DNA of 64,000 nt, from positions 30,056-94,055 of the forward strand of contig VWZL01000884.1 in assembly GCA_013396915.1 (NCBI GenBank), in the 5' to 3' direction. Under the pieces are notes generated by a model that did no database searches, was not told where the DNA came from, and was given only the letters and a program-made list of their open reading frames with translations. The translations under genes were made by a program, and so were the position numbers. This stretch comes from Stercorarius parasiticus (taxonomy: Eukaryota > Chordata > Aves > Charadriiformes > Stercorariidae). Positions 42,929 through 55,436 of the stretch are shown piece by piece; position 1 is the first letter of the stretch, and every line of letters starts with the position of its first letter.

Positions 42929-45900
42929 CCATCAGGTCTAGGGAAGCATTTTAGTCATTTTTCGCAATACTCAGGCTATGCCTGTAGCTTGCAGGCAGCT
43001 CAGGCCCATTGGCACTGTGTGTCCATGTGCCAGGAATGCCAGGAGCGTGTGTTTGGCTCTGCATGGAGCTAAGCCCTATACAAAATGGGTCATCCCAGCT
43101 CTGCTGTTAAAGATGACAGACCCCAGGGACCGAGCGCTGGCTCTGAGGCGTAGTGGCACAGCCTGGCTTGTGTCCATGGACCTCTTCTCTCCAAAACAAA
43201 GCAGCCTCGTGCAAACTGCCTATTTAGGAAAATCCAAGGTCTGTGCTAATCTCTTAAGGGCGCCTAGGCATTGTGTGGGAGACGGTAAGTTGTTATGGGC
43301 CAAAACCTTACCAGGGAGTGTGCTAAGAATTAACCAGTATGGACAATTGCGGACCAGGGCTTAAGCCCTCACCCTGGCCCTGGTTTATTTTCCCGTGCAG
43401 TCTGCTGGAACCAGGGTGGCTCCTACAAACCCCAGATTTGTTTGCTCTCTGCAGATGTGAGCTCATGCTCAGCAGGACTTTGCAATGAGGTGAGCTTGCT
43501 TCGACTGCATTCTGCGTGGACGCGGTCTCATTCTGCCTCCGCTGAGAGCTGAAAGCAAGCCTTGTGACCACGTTAGCATGCCGCTTTGACTGAATAAACT
43601 CTGCTGAGTTCCAGAGTTTATTACTTTTGGCTCAGGGCTGGGCAAAGATGTTATCAAAGCCTCATTTTGTCCACAAGTAAACTCAGTGTTACATCCAATA
43701 CCTGGGGTGAAAGTGCCACAGGAGGTACATACTGTGTCTCCCAGTGCACTAGTTTGCTGGGACGCTGAAGCCCACCTGAGTTAACAAACTGTCCAGAAAT
43801 CCTGCATCTTGGGGAAGGATGTAGGGAAACACCCCAGGAACTTTGCACAAATCAGGCTGGAAGCAATGGGGCTCACTAGCTCTGGGTCTGTGCCAGGTCC
43901 TAGTTTCCCAAGGAATCACACATGGTGTCTGAATGCATTCTTCCCAGATACATCTTCACAGTACCTATATTTTTCAGGCTTTCTCCATGGCTTCTTGTAT
44001 TTTAAATTCACATTTTTCTGAAAACAGAGAATAAACTAGGTATATTTGTCTGATAATATATAACAGTCAAATGGTTCTCATTCCAGATCTGAAATTCCTC
44101 AGTATCCTGCACAGATGTGAACAAGACAGTGCCTTTTAAGAGAGAAGTTTCTGACGAAGTGCAGTTGGATAAACTTATTTTCGGTAGCTTTTATATTGAC
44201 CATGTTTCAGGCTGAAGTTAGATGACCTTGGGACTCCAAAATACTATATGTTACTGTACAACATGGCTTTACATTTCATGCCTCTTTTTAAACTGAATTT
44301 TACGTATTGCTTTTAGTTGCAGTCTTTAAAAACTAAAGAAGAGTAAGGTCTGAGGAGGGGAAGCTACAGGTATCAAATTGTGTCTGTAGTGTGGGTTGGG
44401 GTTTGCCTGGAATGGCAGCACATGGAAACAGGACCACGTGAATATCTACTGAAGTGTAAACGTGCACGCTGCTCACATGCCACTCTGAACACAGATTTGC
44501 TTGGGAATGCAAATGTCTTTTGTTTAAAATAGAACATTCTGCTTTTGGAAAAACATCTAACTGAAACAAGTTTCTGCATCACAGATGATCTACAACAAAC
44601 AAAGACAAAATTCTTCAAAAGAGATTTTGAAAAAAAGAAAAAAAAAGGAAAGAAAAGGGTATCCCTTAACTTCTGGGATGTGAAGATATAACTTCTTTCA
44701 GAAGTGAGAGAGTGAATGAGGGAAGTTGTAGCTACTGTGCTGCTGGGTGTAATTAGTTTCCAGATTATATCACTTTTGATAATTAGATCTACATGAAACC
44801 TCCAGTCAAAGACTTCACAAGCATTTCTTGTATGTCAGCCCGGATATGTAATAGTTGGAGTGATAGATCTACTGGGTAGATCTAGGCTAGTAGATGCTTT
44901 GGGAAACACCTTCATCTTTCTTTTAAGCTGGCAGATGGTTTAAGTCCAGGCTGGACCGCCTGCTGCTGTTTTCAATGAAGGAGTGTTACCTTTTTGGATT
45001 CATGAAAGGCTCTCAATCAAAGCTAAAATGGCAGGCCAGTGCAGTGAATCAATAAAATCTCTACTTTCATCTGGAGTGTCGGATAGTAATTCTTCTCGTG
45101 TCACTGCCTGGTTAAACAGTCATACTCCCGCTAAAAGCCCTATAAGACATAATAGATTCATGTGGCGTTAGTCTATTGTACTGCGTTTACCCAGAAAAAG
45201 GGAGAGAGGTTACTGTTTCACTAAAACAAACCAGACACTGATGCATTGTGTATCAAAATGTATTCACCCATTTCGCTCTGCCTCATTAGAGCAGGGGGAG
45301 CTTGTTTTCTATACTGCTTGTGGAGCAGTGTTAAGACATCTGACATATTCATTGCAAATCCTAGTTTAATGATGACTTAGACATCAAATCCCAAATGATT
45401 TTACATGCTGGCTTTCTGGTTCCCATTACAGCACATGTCCATGTGCTTTCTGTTTATTAAACTACAATAAAGATGTACAAACTGGATGTATCAGAACATT
45501 TTCCAAGAGGCTTTAGAATAAATCTGTTGTCTCTGCAGAGCAATTACCCAACTGTATCATTTCTAATTGCAGGAAATTAACTTGGTGCATCTGATTTGAT
45601 GTATCAAATTTCCTTGTATGTTATGTTTTAGTAGAAAACGTTTATGGGACAAAGAGGTTTCATTCAAAATTAGTCTGAAAGTCCTTAAATGTTAAATATC
45701 AAGGCTCAGAGCATGCAAGAAGGAATGGCTGCTTTGTGCCCTGCAGCTGGAAGCTGGTGGCCCTAAACCAGCCTTATTCAGATGCAGACGAGTTCCCCAG
45801 CCCTTGCAGATTCCCCAGTTGCACGTGTCAGCCATGGACAGCCTTACCCTATTCACCCATCGAGACTGACCTTGTATCGGAGAACTGGATTAGCAAAACG

Positions 45901-47086
45901 CATGCAAGAGGTCTGAGTTAAAACTCTGTTTGGAGCCCTCTCATGCACTACGTTGCACTCTTCTGGGACAGTCAGAAGTTAGAATCAAAGTTAGACCCAA
46001 AGAACCAAAGGCAGAACAGCTAGTGTTCTAGAGGGGAAAGGTTCATGTTCCAAACCGTATTTACCTTCCTTGTGGAAGACACCTATTCAAGCAGTGGAAG
46101 TTTTGCTTCCTAGTACTCACATGGTGCTCGCACATCCGCCATACCTACCTGCCTGTCTTTATGCATATTACTCATGGGAATCATTGATTATTTTGAAGAA
46201 AATCCTTAAGTGAGTCTTTTCATTCTTTATTTTGGAGGGAGCCAGATTACTTTTCCTAGTATACTTAGCAGTGCAACTGGCTAACATTGTAATTCCGAGG
46301 TGATGTGCAGGATTTTTATATTTAATGAGACCCACATACCACATTACCTCACCATCTGCATAGATCCAAGAATGGCTGTAGAAAGTTCCCATTAGTCATA
46401 TTAACATTCATCATGCCTTCAGCTCATTGTGAGGATACAACCATGGAAATGTTTCTTTCACGATGGAGGTTGTTTCCCTTTGAAAATCCACTGAACTTTG
46501 CATCTTGGACAAACTTAAATATCCCTCTCTGTTACTAGGCCAGGTATGACCCTGGCTACTAAACAAAGGCAGACTGCAAAATATCAAGGGTCCCCTCCTC
46601 CACCTCTCTGAAGCAAACCTCAGCAGATGTAGACAAGATTTTAATAGCTACAAAAAGAGAAATGCATGACAACCTCATTAAGGGAACTATAATAGGCTGT
46701 CAGAATACCTCCAAGAGGACAATATATCAATGTCTAGTCTGTTGCAGCATTGCTAACTATGGTAGTTTGCCCCTCTCATAATCTTTCATTCATCTTCTAT
46801 CGGTCTGATTTCCAATAATACTTTACCACCACATGCATCCACTCTCCCTTTCAGCTGCCTCACAATTGCTGACATAACTCTTTAAGTACAGAAGAATTGG
46901 GGCTCGTAAGTGACAGTAATAAAAAAGCAGTTAGTGGTCCACCCCACTGCTAGCCCTGATACGGTACATTAGAAGGGTTTTCATTTTCTTCCCCTCTCTA
47001 CCATCCTGAGGACCATTTTGTCCCATCCCAACATCTGCAGGAGGTCAAGGTCCAAAGAGCCCAGGGATTTTACACCATCTGCCACC
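42929..47086. other. Unique non-coding sequence, no gene seen
   Basis: No exon recognised. A purine run lies near 44629-44657. The segment at 44.97-45.49 kb looks like a candidate conserved block. Open frames up to 128 codons are unassigned. Confidence 0.5.
44970..45490. promoter_or_regulatory. Candidate conserved non-coding block
   Basis: Unique sequence with motifs such as CTCAATCAAAGCTAAAATGG (about 45012-45031), CATAATAGATTCATGTGG (about 45148-45165) and CTCATTAGAGCAGGGGG (about 45281-45298), no transposon hallmarks, and retained CpG in AT-rich DNA. Conservation is inferred from texture only. Confidence 0.2.
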
Positions 47087-47100
47087 AAAAAAAAAAAAAA
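47087..47100. repeat. A14 homopolymer
   Basis: Fourteen A followed by GAAGAGGGAAAGGAAGG. A simple repeat; no AATAAA lies upstream at proper spacing. Confidence 0.9.
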
Positions 47101-47104
47101 GAAG

Positions 47105-47260
47105 AGGGAAAGGAAGGCCTTAAACGTTGCTCTAAAGAGCAATTTAAAGTTATTTATCGCTGTAATGGCAAACCAATCGTTATTAATTGTACCCGCCCAT
47201 TGTCTTTCATGTACACTGCGAGGCCGTGGGACATTATTAAAATAGATTTAAACCACTGCA
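47105..47260. promoter_or_regulatory. Candidate conserved non-coding block
   Basis: Contains AAAGTTATTTATCGCTGTAA (47146-47165), AACCAATCGTTATTAATTGT (47170-47189), a CCGCCCATTGTCTTTCATG run (SOX-like ATTGTCTTT) and AGGCCGTGGGACATTATTAA. AT-rich, with several CpG and no repeat signature. Of the candidate blocks this is the one that looks most like a deeply conserved vertebrate element. Confidence 0.25.
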
Positions 47261-50200
47261 GCTGGAGTTCTGCCCCCCTTCCCCTTTCACCTTCCCCGAC
47301 CCTTTGGGAAGATGAAATGGAGACAAGTGATTTTGTTCCTTTTCTTTCACAGTGAAGCCGGCTCCCCTGTTCTGCTGGGGATCCAGCATTCCTCCAAACT
47401 AGAAGCCCTCCGTAAGGGTCACGAGCCATCTCGCACAAGGCTGCTACTTCTGAAGCTGGGCTGGAAACACAAACAGAAACTCACACCAGAGACCCCATAA
47501 GATTGCTTCCTCCTGTATATTTAAAGATCTTCTTTCCCCACCTGCCTAGGAAACATCAGTCCCAGTTAAAAGGCAAGAAAACAACAGTGGACTTCCAGGA
47601 TTTTCTGTTCATGCACCAGTAAACAGCACTTTTGCTGAACCTGATCTCGTACATCTTAGGTAGCTATAGTTACAATAATATGTCTTGAATGAAATGTGCC
47701 AATTGCAGGAAATTGTCAAGTCATTATTGTGGCTAACAACTGAGATACGAATGTTTCAGTCAGAGCAGAAGGCAATTTTGTAAACAAGGAGCATTCCTAG
47801 GGGGATTTCTATAGTTAAAATCAGTATGAAGTAGACCTGAAATAATTGTAGTGACAAAGGCTACAGCTCTGCTCCAGCTGGAGTTGATGACAACCCTCCA
47901 TCTGATTTCCATAGGGTCAGGATCATGCCCTTTAGGGAAACACACCTAGCAGTGGTCTACGCTCTGCAGTGTTACTCAGGTGCCCTGGTATAACCTGGAG
48001 TTCAGGTCAGCCAATTTAAACTATCTGATTGGATAGCCCAATGCCCATGTGGATGCTGCATTCCCTCTACCGGTCCAAACACACTTCCAACAACAATCCC
48101 CCCCTGCCTGCTGGCTGTGACAGCTCTGGGCACAGACCTGAACTCTGCTGCCCAGTAATCCCAGTGACCAGACGCTGCCTGACCTACTTTTAAACTCTCC
48201 AGTGTTGTTTTAGAGATGCCTCTGTTCTTGGCTTTGCTGATATTTGTGAGCACATGTGCACGGCTCCCCTGAAAGCTGCTCTCACGCTCGTGTCCTTGTG
48301 GAGGCAGAGGAGACTGAGCTGTGTTTGTCCAGGAGGTTGAGGAGGAGGATGGGAGGAATGGGACCATGAAAGCTTTGAGTCACCGCAAGACTGAAGGTGC
48401 CTCTGGGGACACGGCAGATAGGAGAAGCTGAGAAAGGCCAGGCAGGAGAAAGGAGCAGTGGCAGTCGTGAAAACAGAGAAGGCCAACACTAAGTTTTCGT
48501 GCTGACTGTACACCGTATGACGCAATTAAAGAGACATTAATCTTTGTCTTCTGAAGGTTTATATTCTCCTTGGTGCATCATAGAGCTGAAGAACATTCGT
48601 CCAGAATGGGGACAAAGGACAGCATGGGATTAGTCAAGGGCGCAGTGTCTTACGCAGGGACTCCACAGTCACCCTGGGAAGCAGCAGATGCTCGGAAGAA
48701 GGACTTTTCGAAGCACAAACCAGCAAGGAGTTTGCTGAGGCTAGAGAGAGAGGGAACAGAAACCAAACTGAGGTCTGGCAGCTCTTTGCAGTTCAGCTGG
48801 AATAAAAAAATACTAAGAAAAAGAATTTAAAATCCTGTTGGTTCCCTCGGAGCCCTTCTCCCTCTGTTTGGCCTTTCTTAAGAGAGTGACTGTGTGTGTA
48901 ATGATGAGGTAAGGAAGTTGAAAGATACCTGGTTTATGGTGAATCATATACTTTCTTTTATTAAATAAAAAAAAAGAGTGGAATGAGCAACCTGAAGTCA
49001 CTACAGAGAACAAGCTTTCAAGCAGGGCAGGCAAAAAAGGAATTTCCAGTTGCAAATCTCCATGAATAACAACCAAGAAGTGCCTTGCACTAAGACTGAT
49101 GCTTCAGCATTCATCCATAGCCTATGAAAAATTTAAAGTAATCTTGGCCAGCAACCCAGCAACTGGTCATTTTTATTCCATGAGCTGTAGAACAACCCAA
49201 AAAGTAAACAGGTAAATGCTGGATGCTTTGTTTTTCCTCACCCAAGCCCAGAATAGATTATTTGCACATTAGAAAGTCTGCAGCTGGTGCTTGTCACCAA
49301 GTGAGTCATGTTTCAGTGTTTGAGCATGCAGGTTCCTCTGCCCAGATGTGCAGCTCTAGCCTGTGCTGCCACTTGGGGAACACTCTCAGCACCGACGGCT
49401 TTCAGGCACCCCTGCTCCGGCGTCTGTTTTTCACTGCATCACAACTGGCTGCAGCAGGAGATGCTGAAGCTCCCCAAAGGCAGGACAACTGTCCCTGTCA
49501 CCAGGGAAAGTCCACTGACACATGTGGCATCCAAGCCACTGAATCCTGGAAGCCGGACAAGTAGATCCTGGCATGTACCTGAGTGGGGGGATAATGATTG
49601 CGGGGTGGAAGAGAAGGAACTGTGGAAAGTTGTCCCTGTGGTCTCACGGTTCCCAGAGAGCAAAGCTGGTCTCCCACAAAGTAGACATTAGTGCCCCACA
49701 GAGCAGCAAACGTGCCAGGGAGTGAGTTGATACAGATCAATGCGTCCTTTTCTGGCAGAACTCAAAACTGAGGTCACAAGCTCTGATAAAGACCACATGT
49801 GCCTTTTCTAGTGAAACGGCAATTTCAACCAGTCTGCATCAGCAGAAATACTTCTGCCTTCTGAGGCAGGAGTGAAAGCGCAATATTTCCAGTGGTGTGC
49901 TTAAAGGAAGACAGGTTTGGGATTACAGCCATCCTATTAACAAAAAATTGGCGCCTTTCCCTGCACTGCCTTGTCCTTCCCTGTACGGATGACTTTGTCC
50001 TTCCTCTCACCTTTCTGCACCCAGTCTCCCCTTTTAGTGATCCACTTGCCTTAGAAAATCCTGCCCATACTATGGGTTATCTTCAGGTTGTTTACAGAGA
50101 AATTGAGGCTGTGGTGTCATGTAACGTGCTCACGGAACAACTTGCTGTTGCCAAAAGGTGAGGTTTCTTTTGCTCCTCTACTCTCTTGCCTGGTTCCCTT

Positions 50201-53200
50201 GTGTTTATTCCTGTTCGTCAGACCCTTCCTGTAGCCAATTTAGATCACTGAAATTATCGAAATCTCTGCATTTCTTTTGGATTTGTTTTCTGCCATTTTC
50301 ATGAGTTAGTTCAGCTTCTGCAGGGACCCTTTAAGTGACAAGCCAGGTGAGTGAGCAGGGACCTTTTATACAGGGCTGAGCAGTCACATTGACTGGCCCA
50401 GCCTTCTAAAAAATTATTTTGCAACAAAATGACTGCAAAAATGCATTTGTCAAGGTGCTGAGCAACTGCCACTCTGCTCAAGCCCCTTCTGTTCTTGTGC
50501 TGGTGCTACGGGAGATGCTTAATGCAGCGAGTTCCCAGGCCTTGGCACTGAGGGCAGGCAGTTGTACTCACATCTTTTACAGGGATCACAAAGCGAAAGG
50601 CATCAGCAGAGATGACTGTTCCTTTTATAGAACTGTACACACACCTGGACACATGATGGCTTGGTGAATGGCTGCTAAAAGATGCTATGAAATAAAATGG
50701 AGATGAGTGTTTTCAGCTCAGGCACCTGGCAGAAATAATGTGTGTGATGTGGGAAATAAATGGCAGCCCCTCAAATCATGTGCAGTAGAGGTGGCTGTGG
50801 GCTCATCCCTTTTTTCATCCACAAAAGGACCAGCAGTTACATCTGAGCGGAGTAAAAGACACTGGGATGAAAAGCTTGACATCTAGCCAGTCAAAAAAAT
50901 CTAGTCTAACTATTCAGGAAAGGATCCATCTCTATAGCGCGCACACACACAGGCAAATACAGTGGTCCTCCTGCAGTATGAACATGAAAAGATCTTTTTT
51001 GTTTCGGACCAGTTTTTCCCAAACTAAATTACGGTCAACTTTCTTTCCTTTTGGGCAGTTCAGTATCCCTGACTCCTTCACATGCACTTCTAGTTCAAAC
51101 AAAGATAGACAATAATATCTTTGAGATCACAAGCAGGGACGTATACCTGGGATGAGATTGCACCTTGTTTCTTCCCGGAGGGTGTGAGCAGGTGGTACCT
51201 TATGGGACAGTCTGAGGAGGTTGCTCTGACTGAGATAGGAGTCTCTACATCATGCTGTGGGGCTCTCCAAGGAACAAGAGCTTCAAAAAGCCACAAATAC
51301 GGTTTGTAGTCCTATCCTGTCCCATGCTGTTTGCCTCATTTATCCAAGACAAAGCACAAATCCTTATTTTTAGGTATGTTAAAATGCTGTATTTTAAAAA
51401 ATAATTTCATTCTATTTGATCTGTCATTATAAAGATGAAACTGAGTTTTTCCAGTTTGGGAACGTTTTGTACTCTTTTTAAGCTCAGTGTTTTACTAAAA
51501 CTGTTTGAGAAGACACACCAAAGAGAGATCCGCAGACCTTGAGAGGAGATTCTTTGTATGAAGTCATTAATATTGATTTTACCTGACACACCTGCAGTAA
51601 GAGAACAAAATTGTTCCGGTTGTATACAAGTAATCTCTATTGAAATCAGTCTTCTGTCCTGAACTGAACAATTACAAATCTAAAATGGAATAATTTCCAT
51701 TTCTTTTGGTGGTTTTGCTGGTCAGCTGCATTACTTTATTTGGCATTTGTTTTTTGCAACTATGATGCTCCTATAGAATCAGGCCTCCCTCACTGGACCT
51801 GGCATGAAGCATGTTAAATATTTTCAACTTGAAGACTGTCAGCATTAGGAAAGTTTGCAGTTAATATGAGTATTTATTGCTCTTCACTGAAGACATAGTG
51901 TAATAAAGAAGCTTATTTTCTTCAGATACTAATTAAACAGGTACATAATTAAACATCTTAAATAATGAAATACATGCTCTGTAAAAGACTAAAAATATCT
52001 GTCCATAAATTAGTCATTCAGCCTATATTAATAAATAAATTCTGGATGTCAGCTCACAAAGATTTCCTTTCTGAAATTTGACCACCAGTGTGCGCATTAC
52101 AAACACATTGGACTCCCCATCTAGACGCTGCTCAATTGCATTTTTTTGTGCTCCCGGATCACTCAATCTTGCAGACCTGGAAGGTTTTGTGTACATACTG
52201 AGTCTGATCTGAATCTCGTGTGGGCATCTGGGCACGTGGACTTAAACAGAAACAGCACTTGGCCATATATATGGTTGAGACAAGGAGTCAAATGGCACAG
52301 TGAGGCAGAGCACGCTCTTTGGTAGGAAGGTTTGGGGAGAGGCAGGTTTGAGGTATTGTCACGCACGTCTGGGAATACACATGCAAAGTTTGTAAAATTT
52401 GATTTCCACCTAGCTGAAAGAATGATGGACTGGCTTCATGACAAGGGCTTTGTGCACGCTGTAGGGGTAGGGTTGCTGTGTCGGTAGAGGGTATGTATGG
52501 GGCTATGCAGCAAACCTTTCTGACTCCTGACTTGCTTCGGTGTCAGTGGGGCCAGGATTTCATCCCCAAAGCCATCTGAGAAATCTTGGTGCTTGCCTGT
52601 CATAGATACATTGTGTTCTTGGGAAGCTAATGCCCTTTGCTGCTTCTTTCGCCTTTGCAGAGTGATGGCTGTGTGTATGTATTCTACCCAAATGAAGGGC
52701 TGTGAGGACTCACTAACTGGTATTCATACAGCACCAGAAAGAGTTTATGCTCCAAAAGAGTGTTTGTGGTTATTCTTAACCAGGTTTCCTAAGGAAATTA
52801 GACTCATGTGATCCCACTGTCTGTGTTTGCTTAACTGTTGTACTTCCTTTAAGAACAATTGAAATGTCCTTTTTAAGCAAATTTTAAGCAATAGAGGCTC
52901 TAGGACATTGTAGTCCTATGATCCTGGAAAAACAGGCATGTAAGTAGAGGAAAGGCGACCAGATTAGTACTGTCACCAAACGAAAACCTGCAATGAGAAC
53001 ACAACCAAGTAGCAGGCACCAGAGAATCCACTTAGGAAACAGACCACGGCCACTGAAAAAGCTGTGAACAAAGCTCACAGTTTATAAAACAAAGAAGTCA
53101 CGCAAACTATGTAAGCACCCTTGCACAAGAAGGCACTTGTTTAATTTGCTTAACTTAAATGATAGGGAAGGGGCAAATTGTTTTTGGAAGAAAAAAACCA

Positions 53201-53920
53201 CCCTGCTTCTCCATTGGCCTTTTGCCCTTTTCTAAAGCCTTGCTCAAACAAAATCTTTGTGAAGGTTCTGAAATATTTAGTTACTGCCTTTCCTTTTCTT
53301 TGCATTTTTTTCGCGCATATTTCTGGACTGTGGCCAGAATGGGAAACAGATTGCTGAATACAGCGAAAAACGCTGTTCTCAAGGTACTTCCATGCCATCT
53401 GAAAGCTAGAAATGCCGTAAATCTTGAGCTAACCTGCTCTTGGAACCTTGAAACTTGCTGACGGTGCACTTCCCTAGTCTGTGCTCCCAGGTATAACCAC
53501 TGACTGTTCTTGTATCAGTGGGTCTCACCTTACCGGGGCTGGCCTGCAGATACCAAGGTAATACTGATGTTCTGTGTGGTACCAGACAACTGCGACAGCA
53601 TTCAGTGCCTCCCCTTTGCAGTGTGCAATCCTAACATCAGCCAGGCTCTCTGATACATAATCTGTGCACCGTTGTTGCCTCCGTCCTTTTTATCCCTTGG
53701 CATCTTTCTTAGAGCTGAAATGGTATTTGCCTGCACGCTCTCAAAAATTCAGCTTTGGGGAGAGGAGGTGGATTTTGCCTCCTACTTCTCTGCATCCCAC
53801 CTCAGAGCAAAGAGTTGCAGCAGAGAAGAGCTGCTGTGTGGGTGAAACCAGTCCAGGGCTATGCCTGCCTTAGGGGCATGCTGGAAGAGGGTTTTATAAT
53901 CCCACAGAGAGGCATGGAAT
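47261..53920. other. Unique non-coding sequence, no gene seen
   Basis: Long stretch without assignable exon or repeat. Open frames of up to 127 codons (49.2-49.7 kb) show no domain and lie in several overlapping frames on both strands, as expected by chance. Confidence 0.5.
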
Positions 53921-53944
53921 CTCCTGCGATGCCTCCTGCGATGC
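53921..53944. repeat. Perfect tandem duplication, 2 x 12 bp
   Basis: CTCCTGCGATGC occurs twice in direct succession without mismatch. Confidence 0.96.
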
Positions 53945-55321
53945 TACTTTGTGTTGCAAACTTTATCACCATGTCCTAGGGACAGGTCTTTCCTTCCATT
54001 GGACGGCAGGATCAGGCGAGCTGAGGTAGAAAGGATTGTTTGGCTCATAACGGTCGTCCCCTCAAACTCTCCTAACCTTGCCAATTCTGGCAATGTGTCA
54101 TGGTTTTATTACATTACGGTACTTGGTGATATTGTATTGTTTTTTATCAGTGTTACGAAACTTCCAAATAGTACTGCCTAAAGAGTCCTGTTCACTTATT
54201 CCTTCTGGTTGTTTGGTACATCCTTGTCTTACTTTAATTTAAATGTTCAAGATACAGGCTGTGCCTTTGCTAGGTTGTTGCAATCCTCAAGGGTAACATA
54301 TCCCCAGTGACTGGCAGGATCTCAAGGAACTGGTGTAGCACAGGTAATGAACAGTGTTTTTATTAAAACTCCTGCAGTATTTCTAGACTTTCAAGATCAC
54401 GTCAATAAAGGTAGTTTAGATAAGTCTCAGAAAGTCACAGTTTGCTCATACCCCAAATGGACACGTTTTCCGTAATTAACGTAAATTGAATTATTGATTT
54501 CTGTTTTTCAGAGAGTACAAACAAACATAACAAAGGGAAAGAATGAGTATTTTTGCATCCATTTAGTGAAAAATAGTGAATTATAACAGAGTGCAAATTG
54601 ATTCCAACCATGTTTGCTGTGAAAAATTCTAGTCCTTTTATTCTGGGTTTTAGTCTTCTGGACAGTCAGCTTCATAAGAGATAGGCTGTGTAGTCTTTAG
54701 TCACACAGATAAGCTTGTATTCACATGAGAGCTCCATTGATTCCTGGACAACAGCCTCAGGAATTAAGTCCTGCCACTTCTGCTGAGAACTTAGCAGATG
54801 TGTAAATGACAATAAACACAAATTAGGTATGCATCACTCCGGTCTGTACCGTGTATCCATTTGGAGTGCCACTTGTTGATGTGTTTCAGCTGATCTCAGA
54901 GCAGCACGTGCACAAGAAAGACTGCTCAGCGGCAGGAGAATGGCTCTGGAAGGAAGGAAACATTTCCTCTAGTGAGTGTGGAGGAGGCACAAACCATTTA
55001 TTACATGTGGTGGTTGGCAGAGAGAAAGAGAGAGAAGAAAGACCTGTTCAGTTGCCTTGAGAAAGCCACTCATGAAAAGTTGAGGTTCAATTATTCCATC
55101 TTAGATTGATTGATACGTGTACCTTCACTGAGCCCAGTGTATCTTCTTTATGCCCACAGCCTCGTTATGGGCTGACTAAACATTTGATATTCTAGTATTT
55201 GATTACTTCTGTAATAATGATTCTAAAGATTGATACCCTATTGATGAAGTACCCTGCACATGGACACTTCCTGCCCCCAGTAGTGATCTTTCTGGAGAAG
55301 CAGCCAAAGGATGGGATGGGG
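53945..55321. other. Unique non-coding sequence, no gene seen
   Basis: No exon or repeat assigned in this stretch; open frames are under 80 codons. Confidence 0.5.
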
Positions 55322-55436
55322 GCATTTTGTTTACCACACTTTAGAGATGAGGAATTGTATGTAATAGAGAAAAATTTGGTAACCTTTCCAAAGGTTACCA
55401 AGGAAGCCTGTGTCAGAGCCAGGAAGTGGTTTCGTG
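55322..55436 (-). repeat. Probable MIR SINE, minus strand
   Basis: On the plus strand the order TTTAGAGATGAGGAATTG (55341-55358), an AGAGAAA block, GTAACCTTTCCAAAGGTTAC (55379-55398), and GTGTCAGAGCCAGGAAGTGG (55410-55429) follows the reverse-complemented MIR consensus (ACAGATGAGGAAACTGAGGC ... GTAACTTGCCCAAGGTCAC ... GGCAGAGCCGGGATT). Diverged, as expected for a MIR in a bird. Recognised from memory of the consensus. Confidence 0.5.
55376..55401. repeat. Perfect 26-bp palindrome, 12-bp stem
   Basis: TTGGTAACCTTT - CC - AAAGGTTACCAA. The stem is perfect over 12 bp with a two-base centre. It lies inside the probable MIR, whose own sequence supplies only part of the symmetry. Confidence 0.97.

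Noticed and set aside
44860..44905. Tandem repeat of TAGATCTA-like units
   Set aside because: Units are irregular in spacing and sequence and do not form a defined period.
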